From positions 332,295 through 396,294 of the forward strand of contig NZ_SZVS01000003.1 in the NCBI RefSeq assembly GCF_007670255.1: a stretch of DNA of 64,000 nucleotides. The letters run 5' to 3'. Under the pieces are notes generated by a model. It saw nothing but the letters and a program-made list of their open reading frames with translations. It had not been told where the DNA came from and did no database searches. The DNA comes from Paenarthrobacter nicotinovorans. GTDB lineage: Bacteria; Actinomycetota; Actinomycetes; Actinomycetales; Micrococcaceae. Made by a program: the position numbers and the translations under genes. Positions 45,457 through 53,088 of this stretch are shown piece by piece; position 1 is the first letter of the stretch; each line of letters starts with the position of its first letter.

Positions 45457-46365
45457 ATGTCCGCTTCATCCAACCAGGACCTACTGCCTGCCGACCTCGC
45501 CATGGGCACTGTCATGCTCAAAGTCGGCGACATGAAAGTCATGAGTGACTACTACCAGCGCGCCTTGGGGCTGGAAGTAGTGGCCGAGCAGGACGGCGGC
45601 CTCTACCTGGGGCGGGTCGGCAAGCCCGTCGTCCATCTGGCGCCCGCGGCCGGTCTCCAGCTGCCCGGGCGTGGTGAGGCCGGGTTGTTCCACACCGCAA
45701 TCCTCTTCCAGGACCAGCCCTCCTTGGCTGCCACCGTCGCAACAGCCGCCGGGTATGAACCCCGGGCCTTCGTGGGAAGCGCCGACCACCTCGTCAGTGA
45801 GGCGTTCTACTTCACCGACCCCGAAGGCAATGGCATTGAGCTCTACTACGACAAGCCGCGCGAAGGCTGGCAGTGGGACGGCAAGAATGTGGTCATGGAC
45901 AACGTGGCACTTCCGCCGCAGCGCTTCCTCCAGCAACACCTGAGCGAAGCCGCGGTCACGGGCCAGCACGAGGCTGCGGCCGGGGTAGGGCACGTCCACC
46001 TCCAGGTTGGCGATGTCGCGACGGCCCACACCTTCTATGTCGAGACCCTGGGCTTCGAGAAGACGGCTGGGTGGCATGGCCAGGCGCTGTTCGTCTCTGC
46101 CGGTGGGTACCACCACCATATGGCCATGAACGTGTGGAACAGCCGCGGTGCGGGTCCCCGGAAGGACACCTTGGGACTCGGCGAAGTGCTCATTGAGGTC
46201 CCCACGGGGGACGACGTTGGCGCGCTGGCCGATCGTCTGCGGGTTGCCGGAGTGCAGAACCACCACACGGGCGCTGAATTGCAATTTGAAGACCCGTGGC
46301 GGAACAAATTGCGGGTGGCAGTTCGCCGTCCTGATTCCGCTCCCGGAGTCCAAGCGGGCGCTTAG
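45457..46365 (+). CDS. VOC-family dioxygenase (catechol 2,3-dioxygenase CatE-like)
   Basis: The 302-residue product has two vicinal-oxygen-chelate domains (about residues 10-130 and 170-290). Metal-ligand candidates include the histidine of LFHTAIL, the glutamate of NGIELYYD, the histidine of VGHVHLQVGD and HHHMAMNVW. The layout matches Bacillus CatE/YfiE, which are thiol/quinone-stress-inducible dioxygenases or glyoxalase-like enzymes. Activity on catechol is not proven. GGGAG lies 8 nt before the ATG. A palindrome upstream suggests a dedicated repressor. Confidence 0.82.
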   Translation: MSASSNQDLLPADLAMGTVMLKVGDMKVMSDYYQRALGLEVVAEQDGGLYLGRVGKPVVHLAPAAGLQLPGRGEAGLFHTAILFQDQPSLAATVATAAGYEPRAFVGSADHLVSEAFYFTDPEGNGIELYYDKPREGWQWDGKNVVMDNVALPPQRFLQQHLSEAAVTGQHEAAAGVGHVHLQVGDVATAHTFYVETLGFEKTAGWHGQALFVSAGGYHHHMAMNVWNSRGAGPRKDTLGLGEVLIEVPTGDDVGALADRLRVAGVQNHHTGAELQFEDPWRNKLRVAVRRPDSAPGVQAGA

Positions 46366-46450
46366 CTGCACTAGGCTGGGCAGTGAAGGTGCAGGACCAC
46401 CTGTCCTGGGCCCCATGCCCCGTCAGCACGAAGGATTGAGAGTACTTTCC

Positions 46451-46888
46451 ATGGGCTTTGCCGAAATTTTTGTAGCCACCCACGACGAAGCACTCAAGCG
46501 GGCAGCTGCCTTGGAAAAAGGTGCCGATGTTGCCGGCCCCGCAGTCCGGATCAACGGCATCACGGACTACGAAGTGGAACAGCTTGGAGACCTGGCGGGA
46601 CAGGCAGTCCATGCTGCTGGCGCCGACTACGAACTCGCGTTGGTGGATGTCACCAGTGACGCGCTGCTCGGTGTTCCGGAGGCGATGGTCAGGGCGCTGG
46701 CCGAACTGCTCACCTACGAAAGCGAAGGCGAAGCAAATGTCCTCGACGACGTCGCTGCTGCTTGGGCTGCGCAGGAAGACATGCCCTTCGAGGCCGCGCA
46801 GTCACGGCAGTATGTCCAGCAATTGGCCGCCCTCGCTGCGGACGTGGAAAAGGCTGAGCGGGCCGGGCTTTACGTCTGGTCGGAATGA
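46451..46888 (+). CDS. Hypothetical acidic protein
   Basis: I do not recognise this 145-residue, acidic, Ala-rich protein. It is probably soluble and mostly helical, and it has no membrane segment or cysteine. The ATG at 46451 (MGFAEIFVATHDEALKRA) is my choice; an in-frame ATG at 46415 would add 12 residues. A TAGGCT at 46372-46377 is a likely -10. Five nt after it a GTG opens an 18-codon frame that ends just before this gene. No partner gene is evident: it stands between the VOC gene and the rpsP operon. Confidence 0.65.
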   Translation: MGFAEIFVATHDEALKRAAALEKGADVAGPAVRINGITDYEVEQLGDLAGQAVHAAGADYELALVDVTSDALLGVPEAMVRALAELLTYESEGEANVLDDVAAAWAAQEDMPFEAAQSRQYVQQLAALAADVEKAERAGLYVWSE

Positions 46889-46985
46889 CCTGTCCGCCGG
46901 CCGTCCGGTGGTCGCGCGGCCACCGAGTGTGACCAAGAACTCACCGGCCCGTGCGGCGTAAGTCGTAAATGCCGCGGGCATCTGG

Positions 46986-46991
46986 CACAAT
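46986..46991 (+). promoter_or_regulatory. Probable -10 of the rpsP operon
   Basis: The sequence TGGCACAAT matches the TGGCAGAAT before rplS at 49312-49320, suggesting the same promoter type for these two r-protein operons. A palindrome ATGCC-GCG-GGCAT (46969-46981) lies just upstream of the -10. Confidence 0.45.
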
Positions 46992-47124
46992 AGACAGGTA
47001 CTCGATCGGTGCGGCCCCTCTCTCCGTGCTCGTGTCTTGTCCTTCGAACCGCCAAGTATGGCCCGCCCCACGGGTGCAGAACGCCCGGTTCAACCCCGTT
47101 TCAGAAACAGGAGTGACCACAAAA

Positions 47125-47547
47125 GTGGCCGTAAAGATTCGCCTTAAGCGCTTCGGTAAGATGCGCGCACCGTACTACCGCATTGTCGTCATGGATGCCC
47201 GCGCCAAGCGCGATGGCCGTGCCATTGAAGAAATCGGCAAGTACCACCCCACCGAAGAGCCGTCGTACATCGAGGTCGCCTCTGAGCGCGCTCAGTACTG
47301 GCTCTCCGTTGGTGCCCAGCCGACCGAGCAGGTTGCCGCGATCCTCAAGATCACCGGTGACTGGCAGAAGTTCAAGGGCCTCCCGGGCCAGGAAGGCACC
47401 CTGAAGACCAAAGCTCCGAAGGAAGCTTTCGTAGCTCCGGAGAAGGGTTCCGTCATCATCCCGGAAGCCATTACCAAGAAGGCCAAGAAGGACGACGCTG
47501 CTGAGGCTCCGGCCGAGGCTGAAGCAGAGACCACCGAGGCTGAGTAA
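47125..47547 (+). CDS. rpsP: 30S ribosomal protein S16
   Basis: S16 of 140 residues starts at the GTG at 47125, with AGGAG (47109-47113) 11 nt before it; the frame is open further upstream, but the S16 family begins at [20 protein letters not shown]. The globular part (about 1-85) is canonical. The C-terminus has an acidic Ala/Glu-rich tail, which is usual in actinobacteria. It leads rpsP-khpA-rimM-trmD, the conserved ribosome-maturation operon. The khpA start overlaps its end region by a 1-nt gap. Confidence 0.95.
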   Translation: MAVKIRLKRFGKMRAPYYRIVVMDARAKRDGRAIEEIGKYHPTEEPSYIEVASERAQYWLSVGAQPTEQVAAILKITGDWQKFKGLPGQEGTLKTKAPKEAFVAPEKGSVIIPEAITKKAKKDDAAEAPAEAEAETTEAE

Positions 47548-47548
47548 G

Positions 47549-47791
47549 TTGCTGGCAGAAGCGCTCGAGCACTTGGTCCGTGGGATCGTTGACAGCCCTG
47601 AGGATGTCAAGGTCAGTGCCAGGAACAACCGTCGCGGGGAGTCCCTCGAGGTGCGCGTTCACCAGGAGGACCTCGGACGGGTGATCGGCCGTCAAGGACG
47701 TACCGCACGTGCACTGCGCACTGTGGTTGCTGCCTTGGCTGGTGGCGAGCAGGTCCGGGTCGACGTCGTCGATACCGACCGCCGCCGGTAA
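47549..47791 (+). CDS. khpA: KH-domain RNA-binding protein KhpA
   Basis: This 80-residue single KH-domain protein (YlqC family) has its GxxG loop in VIGRQGRTA near residue 52, which contacts RNA. It starts at a TTG one base after the rpsP stop. In firmicutes KhpA pairs with KhpB/Jag in RNA binding and cell-elongation control. That partner is not in this window. Position between rpsP and rimM is conserved. Confidence 0.9.
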   Translation: MLAEALEHLVRGIVDSPEDVKVSARNNRRGESLEVRVHQEDLGRVIGRQGRTARALRTVVAALAGGEQVRVDVVDTDRRR

Positions 47792-47816
47792 CGCGCTCAG
47801 CACTTTTTGTCTTAGG

Positions 47817-47852
47817 TCCGGCCCCTTCACCGAATATGGTGGAGGGGCCGGA
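47817..47852 (+). terminator. Stem-loop between khpA and rimM
   Basis: A 15-bp stem (TCCGGCCCCTTCACC against GGTGGAGGGGCCGGA, one G-U pair) with a 6-nt loop is followed by a mixed TTGCTTTG rather than a clean T-run. It may be a weak terminator, attenuator or processing site that lowers rimM-trmD relative to rpsP. Confidence 0.6.
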
Positions 47853-47920
47853 TTGCTTTGTCCAACACTTCACCACCGCGACTGCCCGGCGGCGCGGAAC
47901 AACAGAATTCAGAGGAACCC

Positions 47921-48454
47921 ATGCAGCTCCAGGTGGCCCGGATCGGCAAACCCCATGGCATTCGTGGCGAGGTGACGGTGCAGGTACTCACCGACGCGCC
48001 CGCAGAGCGTTTCGTCGCGGGGACCGAGTTCGTCGTGGAGCCGGCCTCAGCCGGCCCGCTGACTGTCCGAAGCGCCAGGTGGAACAAGGACATCCTGCTG
48101 CTCGGCTTTGAGGAGATCGCGGACCGCAACGCAGCCGAAGCCATTCGTGGGGCAAAGCTGTTCATCGAAACGGAAGAACTCGACGACGACGACGAGGAAG
48201 GCTGGTACGAGCACGAGCTCGTTGGCCTTCAGGCCCGCGTGGGTGCCCAAACGGTGGGCAAGGTCGCGGCGCTGAACACCATGCCCGCCCAGGATCTGCT
48301 GGTCATTGAATCCGTGGACGGCAAGGAGATCTTGGTTCCCTTCGTCGATGAAATCGTCCCGGAGGTCAACGTCGAGGAAGGCTACATCCTGATCACTCCG
48401 CCAGCGGGCCTGTTCGAGCTCAATGACGAAGGCGCCTGGGAGCCTGCTGAATGA
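47921..48454 (+). CDS. rimM: Ribosome maturation factor RimM
   Basis: RimM of 177 residues binds S19 and helps mature the 30S head. The N-terminal [21 protein letters not shown] and the PRC-barrel C-terminal domain ([23 protein letters not shown]) are present. The ATG at 47921 is preceded by AGAGGAA; longer frames start inside the intergenic hairpin region and are not supported. It overlaps trmD by 4 nt (ATGA). Confidence 0.94.
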   Translation: MQLQVARIGKPHGIRGEVTVQVLTDAPAERFVAGTEFVVEPASAGPLTVRSARWNKDILLLGFEEIADRNAAEAIRGAKLFIETEELDDDDEEGWYEHELVGLQARVGAQTVGKVAALNTMPAQDLLVIESVDGKEILVPFVDEIVPEVNVEEGYILITPPAGLFELNDEGAWEPAE

Positions 48455-49251
48455 GGATCGATGTCGTCAGCATTTTCCCTGAGTACCTTGCCCCGCTGGA
48501 GCTCTCGCTCATAGGCAAGGCCCGGCAGGATGGATTACTCGAGCTTAACGTCCACGATCTCCGTACCTTCACCACGGACAGGCACCGGACGGTTGACGAC
48601 ACCCCGTACGGCGGCGGTGCCGGCATGGTCATGAAGCCTGAACCGTGGGCGCAAGCGCTTGAGTCCCTGGTTCCTGGGGAGGCGGGCACCAAGCCGGTGC
48701 TCATCGTTCCATCACCTGCGGGGGAGCGCTTCAACCAGGCATTGGCCTATGAACTCGCCGAGGAAGAGCAGCTCGTCTTCGCTTGTGGACGCTACGAAGG
48801 CATTGACGAACGCGTCATCGACTGGGCCCGCGACCACTTCACGGTCCGCCCGGTCAGCCTCGGCGACTACGTACTCAACGGAGGCGAAGTTGCCGTCCTG
48901 GCCATGGTGGAAGCGATCGGCCGCCTCCTTCCCGGAGTGGTCGGCAATCCCGAATCCTTGATCGAGGAGTCCCATTCCGATGGACTTCTGGAGTACCCCG
49001 TTTACACCAAGCCGTCATCGTGGCGGGATCATGATGTGCCGGAGATCCTGCTCAGTGGCAATCACGGGAAAATTGCCCAGTGGCGCCGCCATGAGCAATT
49101 CCGCCGAACCGCCGAACGGCGCCCGGACCTTCTGGCGGATTTCGACGCCGGTGCGTTGAGCCGCGCGGACCGCAACGCACTGGCAGAGCTGGGTTACGAC
49201 GTCGTGGATGGTCGCTTGCGGGCCAGGCCCGGCGGCGACGCCGCCAACTGA
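48451..49251 (+). CDS. trmD: tRNA (guanine37-N1)-methyltransferase
   Basis: TrmD of 266 residues methylates G37 of tRNAs to prevent frameshifting. It has the SPOUT knot motifs: [19 protein letters not shown] near residue 50, [14 protein letters not shown] near 111 and [18 protein letters not shown] near 132. The ATG overlaps the rimM stop. A 265-nt non-coding stretch follows, carrying a promoter and a structured leader of rplS. Confidence 0.95.
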   Translation: MRIDVVSIFPEYLAPLELSLIGKARQDGLLELNVHDLRTFTTDRHRTVDDTPYGGGAGMVMKPEPWAQALESLVPGEAGTKPVLIVPSPAGERFNQALAYELAEEEQLVFACGRYEGIDERVIDWARDHFTVRPVSLGDYVLNGGEVAVLAMVEAIGRLLPGVVGNPESLIEESHSDGLLEYPVYTKPSSWRDHDVPEILLSGNHGKIAQWRRHEQFRRTAERRPDLLADFDAGALSRADRNALAELGYDVVDGRLRARPGGDAAN

Positions 49252-49290
49252 ACCTTCCTGCCGCCGTCGAACGTTGGTCCGTGCCGTCAG

Positions 49291-49320
49291 TTGGCCGGAT
49301 TGCTGCGCATATGGCAGAAT
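49291..49320 (+). promoter_or_regulatory. Promoter of rplS
   Basis: TTGGCC (49291-49296), an 18-nt spacer and CAGAAT (49315-49320) predict a start near 49327. The mRNA would then have a leader of about 190 nt before the rplS ATG. Confidence 0.5.
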
Positions 49321-49383
49321 TAACCCTTGTGTCTGCTGGGCTGACACCTGCCACAGGGGGAGTTCAGCCAACAGTCGGACAAC

Positions 49384-49472
49384 CCGGTGACGCCAATCAG
49401 TGGCGGAGCCGGACACTAAGAAACTTCGGCGGAAATTTCCGGGGCCCTCGTGCGCTCCGGGCTTGTCCGCCG
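49384..49472 (+). promoter_or_regulatory. Structured leader of rplS
   Basis: Two stem-loops stand in the rplS leader. The first (49384-49412) has a CCGG/CCGG base and a CGCCA/TGGCG upper stem. The second (49427-49472) is closed by CGGCGGA/TCCGCCG. Neither has a T-run, so it is more likely a control or protein-binding leader than a terminator. It could be an autogenous r-protein leader; this is inference. Confidence 0.4.
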
Positions 49473-49516
49473 TAACCCAAAGTGAATGACCTGTGGCGTT
49501 CACCAGGAGTGGATTA

Positions 49517-49870
49517 ATGCATATCCTCGATAGCGTAGATGCAGCCTCGCTGCGCAGTGATGTTCCTGAGTTCCGTGCGGGTGACACCCTCAAGGTTCAC
49601 GTCAACATCATCGAAGGCAAGAACTCCCGTGTCCAGGTATTCCAGGGCTTCGTCCTGGGCCGCCAGGGCGACGGCGTTCGCGAAACCTTCACCGTCCGCA
49701 AGGTTTCCTTCGGTGTCGGCGTAGAGCGTACCTTCCCGGTACACTCCCCGATCATCGAAAAGATCGAGGTCGTCACCAAGGGTGACGTCCGCCGCGCCAA
49801 GCTTTACTACATGCGCGCACTGCGCGGTAAGGCTGCGAAGATCAAGGAAAAGCGCGACTTCGCCAAGTAA
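49517..49870 (+). CDS. rplS: 50S ribosomal protein L19
   Basis: L19 of 117 residues, at the 30S-50S interface, starts at the ATG at 49517 ([20 protein letters not shown]) with AGGAG 7 nt upstream. The core [25 protein letters not shown] and the C-terminal [18 protein letters not shown] are canonical. It is separated from trmD by its own promoter and leader. Signal peptidase genes follow after about 80 nt. Confidence 0.96.
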   Translation: MHILDSVDAASLRSDVPEFRAGDTLKVHVNIIEGKNSRVQVFQGFVLGRQGDGVRETFTVRKVSFGVGVERTFPVHSPIIEKIEVVTKGDVRRAKLYYMRALRGKAAKIKEKRDFAK

Positions 49871-49951
49871 GTCCTGCGACTTACGCAACGGGTCCAGGAT
49901 TCGTGCCCGGTAGTTCCGGAGCAATCCGCAAAGCAACACAGGATACGAGTC

Positions 49952-50629
49952 ATGGACACAACAGAACGCCAGCCCCGGAAACAGGGCTGGCGTTTTGTTT
50001 TGCTGGCGCTGGTCCTTGCGATCGCCATCAGTGGCCTGGTCCGTTCACTCTGGGTGGACGTCTACTACATTCCTTCCGAATCCATGGAGCCTCTCCTGAT
50101 GACGGGCGACCGGATCCTGGTCTCCCGCACCGATTTCAGCGTCGAACCGATCCGGCGTGGCGACGTCGTGGTCTTCGATGGCCGCGGTTCCTTTGCACCG
50201 CTGAGTAGCGGCAAGGGTCCCTTCGTGGATGCGGTCAACGCAGCCGGGCAGTGGTTTGGGCTGATGGGCAGCGATACCACGTACGTGAAGAGGGTCATAG
50301 GCGTCCCCGGGGACCATGTTCAGTGTTGCGATGCCACCGGCCACCTCACAGTGAACGGTCAGGTACTTGAGGAACCCTATCTATACCCGGGTGACGAACC
50401 CAGCACACAGAAGTTCGACGTCGTCGTGCCGCGCGACCGTCTCTGGCTGATGGGCGACCACCGTTCACGTTCTGCCGACTCCCGCGGGCTGCTGGGCGCG
50501 CCGGGCGGAGGCATGGTTCCCATGGAACGGGTTATCGGAAGGCCGGTCCAGATTATCTGGCCACTTGATAGATTTACAGGGATGCCTCGCTCTCCGCAGG
50601 CCGAAACATCATCGAAGAACGGACAGTAG
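49952..50629 (+). CDS. lepB: Signal peptidase I (first of two)
   Basis: The 225-residue type I signal peptidase has one N-terminal transmembrane helix (about residues 14-34). The catalytic serine is in YYIPSESMEPLL near 43, the lysine in YVKRVIGVPGDHV near 111, and GDHRSRSADSRG near 172. The last motif has His where the family normally has Asn (GDNR). The C-terminal end is hydrophilic with no second helix. The second signal peptidase starts immediately after its stop, so they are a tandem pair cleaving Sec and Tat preproteins. Confidence 0.93.
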   Translation: MDTTERQPRKQGWRFVLLALVLAIAISGLVRSLWVDVYYIPSESMEPLLMTGDRILVSRTDFSVEPIRRGDVVVFDGRGSFAPLSSGKGPFVDAVNAAGQWFGLMGSDTTYVKRVIGVPGDHVQCCDATGHLTVNGQVLEEPYLYPGDEPSTQKFDVVVPRDRLWLMGDHRSRSADSRGLLGAPGGGMVPMERVIGRPVQIIWPLDRFTGMPRSPQAETSSKNGQ

Positions 50630-51424
50630 ATGCCGGACAAAGCTCCCGGGACACCCGAGCGGTACGACGACGACGCGCGGCTCTCGGACGAAACGGCAAG
50701 TACGGACGGGGCTGCGGAGACCCGGGCCGAGGCAGAAAAGCCGACCAGGAACCCGGTCATGGTTTGGGTCCGGGAGATCCTCACTGTTGTGGCGATTGCG
50801 CTGGTGCTGTCCTTCCTGCTGAAGACGTTCCTCTTCAAGGCTTTCTTTATCCCCTCGGAGTCCATGGAAAGCACGCTGGATGTCCAGGACCGGATCTTCA
50901 TCAACCTGCTGGTTCCCGGGCCATTCGACCTCTCGCGCGGGGACGTGGTGGTCTTCAAGGACACCCAAGCGTGGCTGCCGCCTGTCGTGCAGAAGCCCGC
51001 CGGCCCCATGGACTGGGTGGGAGACACCCTTGAATTCGTGGGCCTGGCTCCGGACGCCAGCGAGCAGCACCTGGTCAAGCGGATCATCGGGCTCCCGGGC
51101 GATCACGTCAGCTGCTGTGATGCCCAGGGGCGCGTCAGCGTCAACGGGGTAGCGCTCGATGAAAGCTACGTCAACCCTGCTGAAAGCCCCTCTCCCCAAA
51201 CCTTCGACGTCGTTGTTCCCGCGGGTAAAGTGTGGGTTATGGGCGATAACCGCAACCACTCTGCGGACTCCCGGGCCCACCAGGAAACCAACGGCGGATT
51301 CGTGAACATCGAAGACGTTGAGGGTAAGGCGACCGTCATCGCTTGGCCCATCAACCGGTGGACCATCCTGGACAACTACCCGGAAGTCTTTCGTAACGTC
51401 CCACCAGCAACCCCCGCACAGTAG
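50630..51424 (+). CDS. lepB: Signal peptidase I (second of two)
   Basis: The 264-residue product has an acidic N-terminal extension of about 40 residues, one transmembrane helix (about 47-67), then the serine motif FFIPSESMESTL near 77, the lysine motif HLVKRIIGLPGDHV near 146 and GDNRNHSADSR near 204. Both tandem copies keep a CCDA-x-G stretch after the lysine motif, so they come from duplication. It directly follows the first copy and abuts rnhB with no gap. Confidence 0.93.
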   Translation: MPDKAPGTPERYDDDARLSDETASTDGAAETRAEAEKPTRNPVMVWVREILTVVAIALVLSFLLKTFLFKAFFIPSESMESTLDVQDRIFINLLVPGPFDLSRGDVVVFKDTQAWLPPVVQKPAGPMDWVGDTLEFVGLAPDASEQHLVKRIIGLPGDHVSCCDAQGRVSVNGVALDESYVNPAESPSPQTFDVVVPAGKVWVMGDNRNHSADSRAHQETNGGFVNIEDVEGKATVIAWPINRWTILDNYPEVFRNVPPATPAQ

Positions 51425-52195
51425 ATGGCAACGACAACAACAGGTCCCAAGGCCAAAGGCAAGACCCCGCCCAAAGGCAAGGCCTTACCCAAAAGCAAAG
51501 CAAAGACCAAGAGCCCCCTTGGGTTTCCCACGTTGGATGTGGAGAGATCCTTCCTCTCCCAGGGTGTGCGCCTGCTTGCCGGTGTGGATGAGGTAGGTCG
51601 CGGTGCTTTGGCCGGACCAGTCAGCGTGGGAATCACGGTGGTTGACCTGGCCGAGCACGGCCTCTTGGCGGACGTGCGCGACAGCAAACTGCTCAAGCCC
51701 GAGGACCGGGACCGCTTGGAGCCCTTGGTTCGTGAATGGGCCCTGGCCTCGGCCGTGGGCCACGCCTCCTCACAGGAAATTGATGAGATCGGCATCATTG
51801 CCGCCCTGCGCTTGGCCGGCACAAGGGCCTGGTGTGAAATCCTCGACGCCGGCACCACTCCTGACCTGGTGCTGCTGGACGGCAGCCACAACTGGCTCTC
51901 ACCGGATGTCCAGGCGTCGCTCTTTGACCCGGCACCGACCGGTCCACTGTGCGAAGCCCCTGTGCATACCCGGGTCAAAGCCGACATGAGTTGCCTCAGC
52001 GTGGCGGCGGCCAGCGTATTGGCCAAGGTGGCCCGCGACCGCATCATGGTGGATCTGCACTCCGAACTGCCAGCGTACGGCTGGAATGTGAACAAGGGGT
52101 ATGCCACCGCAGCCCACCGTGACGTTATACGCCTTCAGGGTCCGAGTGCTTACCACCGCACCAGCTGGCACTTGACCGGAGCCGTGGAGGAATAA
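51425..52195 (+). CDS. rnhB: Ribonuclease HII
   Basis: RNase HII of 256 residues removes ribonucleotides and RNA primers from DNA. The active-site Asp-Glu-Gly stretch [19 protein letters not shown] is near residue 53, followed by [11 protein letters not shown], a DGSHNW stretch with the third acidic residue near 157, and [20 protein letters not shown] near 183. The first 35 residues form a Lys/Pro/Gly-rich tail ([13 protein letters not shown] repeats) absent from most homologs. It abuts lepB with no gap. Confidence 0.93.
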   Translation: MATTTTGPKAKGKTPPKGKALPKSKAKTKSPLGFPTLDVERSFLSQGVRLLAGVDEVGRGALAGPVSVGITVVDLAEHGLLADVRDSKLLKPEDRDRLEPLVREWALASAVGHASSQEIDEIGIIAALRLAGTRAWCEILDAGTTPDLVLLDGSHNWLSPDVQASLFDPAPTGPLCEAPVHTRVKADMSCLSVAAASVLAKVARDRIMVDLHSELPAYGWNVNKGYATAAHRDVIRLQGPSAYHRTSWHLTGAVEE

Positions 52196-52263
52196 CTCCT
52201 GCCAGTCGTGCAGCTGTTGTGTACTTGGCGCGTACCCACCAACAGATAGTGCAAGATGGAACT

Positions 52264-52608
52264 ATGAGTGCCGAGGACCTTGAAAACTATGAAACCGACA
52301 TGGAGCTGCAACTCTACCGTGAATACCGGGACGTAGTTGGTCTGTTCAGCTACGTTGTCGAGACTGAGCGACGGTTCTATCTGGCTAACCATGTCGATCT
52401 CCAAGCCCGCAGCGCGGACGGTGAGGTTTACTTCGACCTGACTTTGCAGGACGCGTGGGTATGGGATGTTTACCGCTCGGCGCGCTTCGTCAAGAACGTC
52501 CGTGTGATCACCTTCAAGGACGTCAACGTCGAAGAACTGCCCCGCAGCGAAGACCTTGCGTTGCCCAAGGATGGCGGCCTGGGAGACCTTGGAGATCTCG
52601 GGAACTAG
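52264..52608 (+). CDS. DUF2469 family protein
   Basis: The 114-residue acidic product starts MSAEDLENYETDMELQLYREYRD, matching the actinobacterial DUF2469 family (mycobacterial Rv2901c type), which always sits between rnhB and yraN. It has aromatic-rich conserved stretches (FSYVVETERRFYLANHVDL; DAWVWDVYRSARFV) and an acidic end. The function is unknown, and the link to rnhB/yraN hints at nucleic-acid metabolism. Confidence 0.9.
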   Translation: MSAEDLENYETDMELQLYREYRDVVGLFSYVVETERRFYLANHVDLQARSADGEVYFDLTLQDAWVWDVYRSARFVKNVRVITFKDVNVEELPRSEDLALPKDGGLGDLGDLGN

Positions 52609-52731
52609 GGGAGTTTCGGCCGGCACTGTTCCTCCACAGCCTGCGATTCCGGCCGGTTTACGCACATAGCAGCAGGCCGCCCTGCCACGGTCCGCGTCCA
52701 GCCGGAAGGCTGGACAGTGGAGGTGATGGCC

Positions 52732-53088
52732 ATGAAGGCAAAAGACCTGCTGGGCCAATATGGCGAGGCATTGGCGGCGGATTTCCTGGCGGACCAGGGG
52801 ATGCGGATCATTGATCGCAACTGGCGGTGTCCCGAAGGGGAAATCGACATCGTTGCGATTGACGGGGACACCTTGGTGGTGGCCGAAGTCAAAACCCGGA
52901 GGAGCCTGGACTTTGGGCATCCATTCGAGGCGGTAGGACCGGCCAAACTGGCACGGCTCCATCGGCTTGTCTCGTCCTGGTGCCGTGCCCACGACTTCAG
53001 GGCACAGCGTCAGCGTGTTGACGTGGTGTCGGTGGTCGACAACGGCTTCGGTGATCCCGTTCTTGAACACCTTCGGGGTGTTGGGTAG
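52732..53088 (+). CDS. YraN/UPF0102 family nuclease-like protein
   Basis: The 118-residue product has a restriction-endonuclease-like fold with the PD-(D/E)xK pattern GEIDIVAIDGDTLVVAEVKTR (Asp near 44, Glu-x-Lys near 57-59). The ATG at 52732 is chosen because GGAGGTGAT lies 4 nt before it. YraN precedes comM and dprA in many bacteria, but its role is not established. Its stop shares one base with the comM GTG (TAGTG). Confidence 0.88.
   Translation: MKAKDLLGQYGEALAADFLADQGMRIIDRNWRCPEGEIDIVAIDGDTLVVAEVKTRRSLDFGHPFEAVGPAKLARLHRLVSSWCRAHDFRAQRQRVDVVSVVDNGFGDPVLEHLRGVG

Noticed and set aside
46889..47124. tRNA or small RNA gene upstream of rpsP
   Set aside because: No cloverleaf could be drawn around the TTCGAAC-like stretch near 47043. 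The region fits a promoter and leader.
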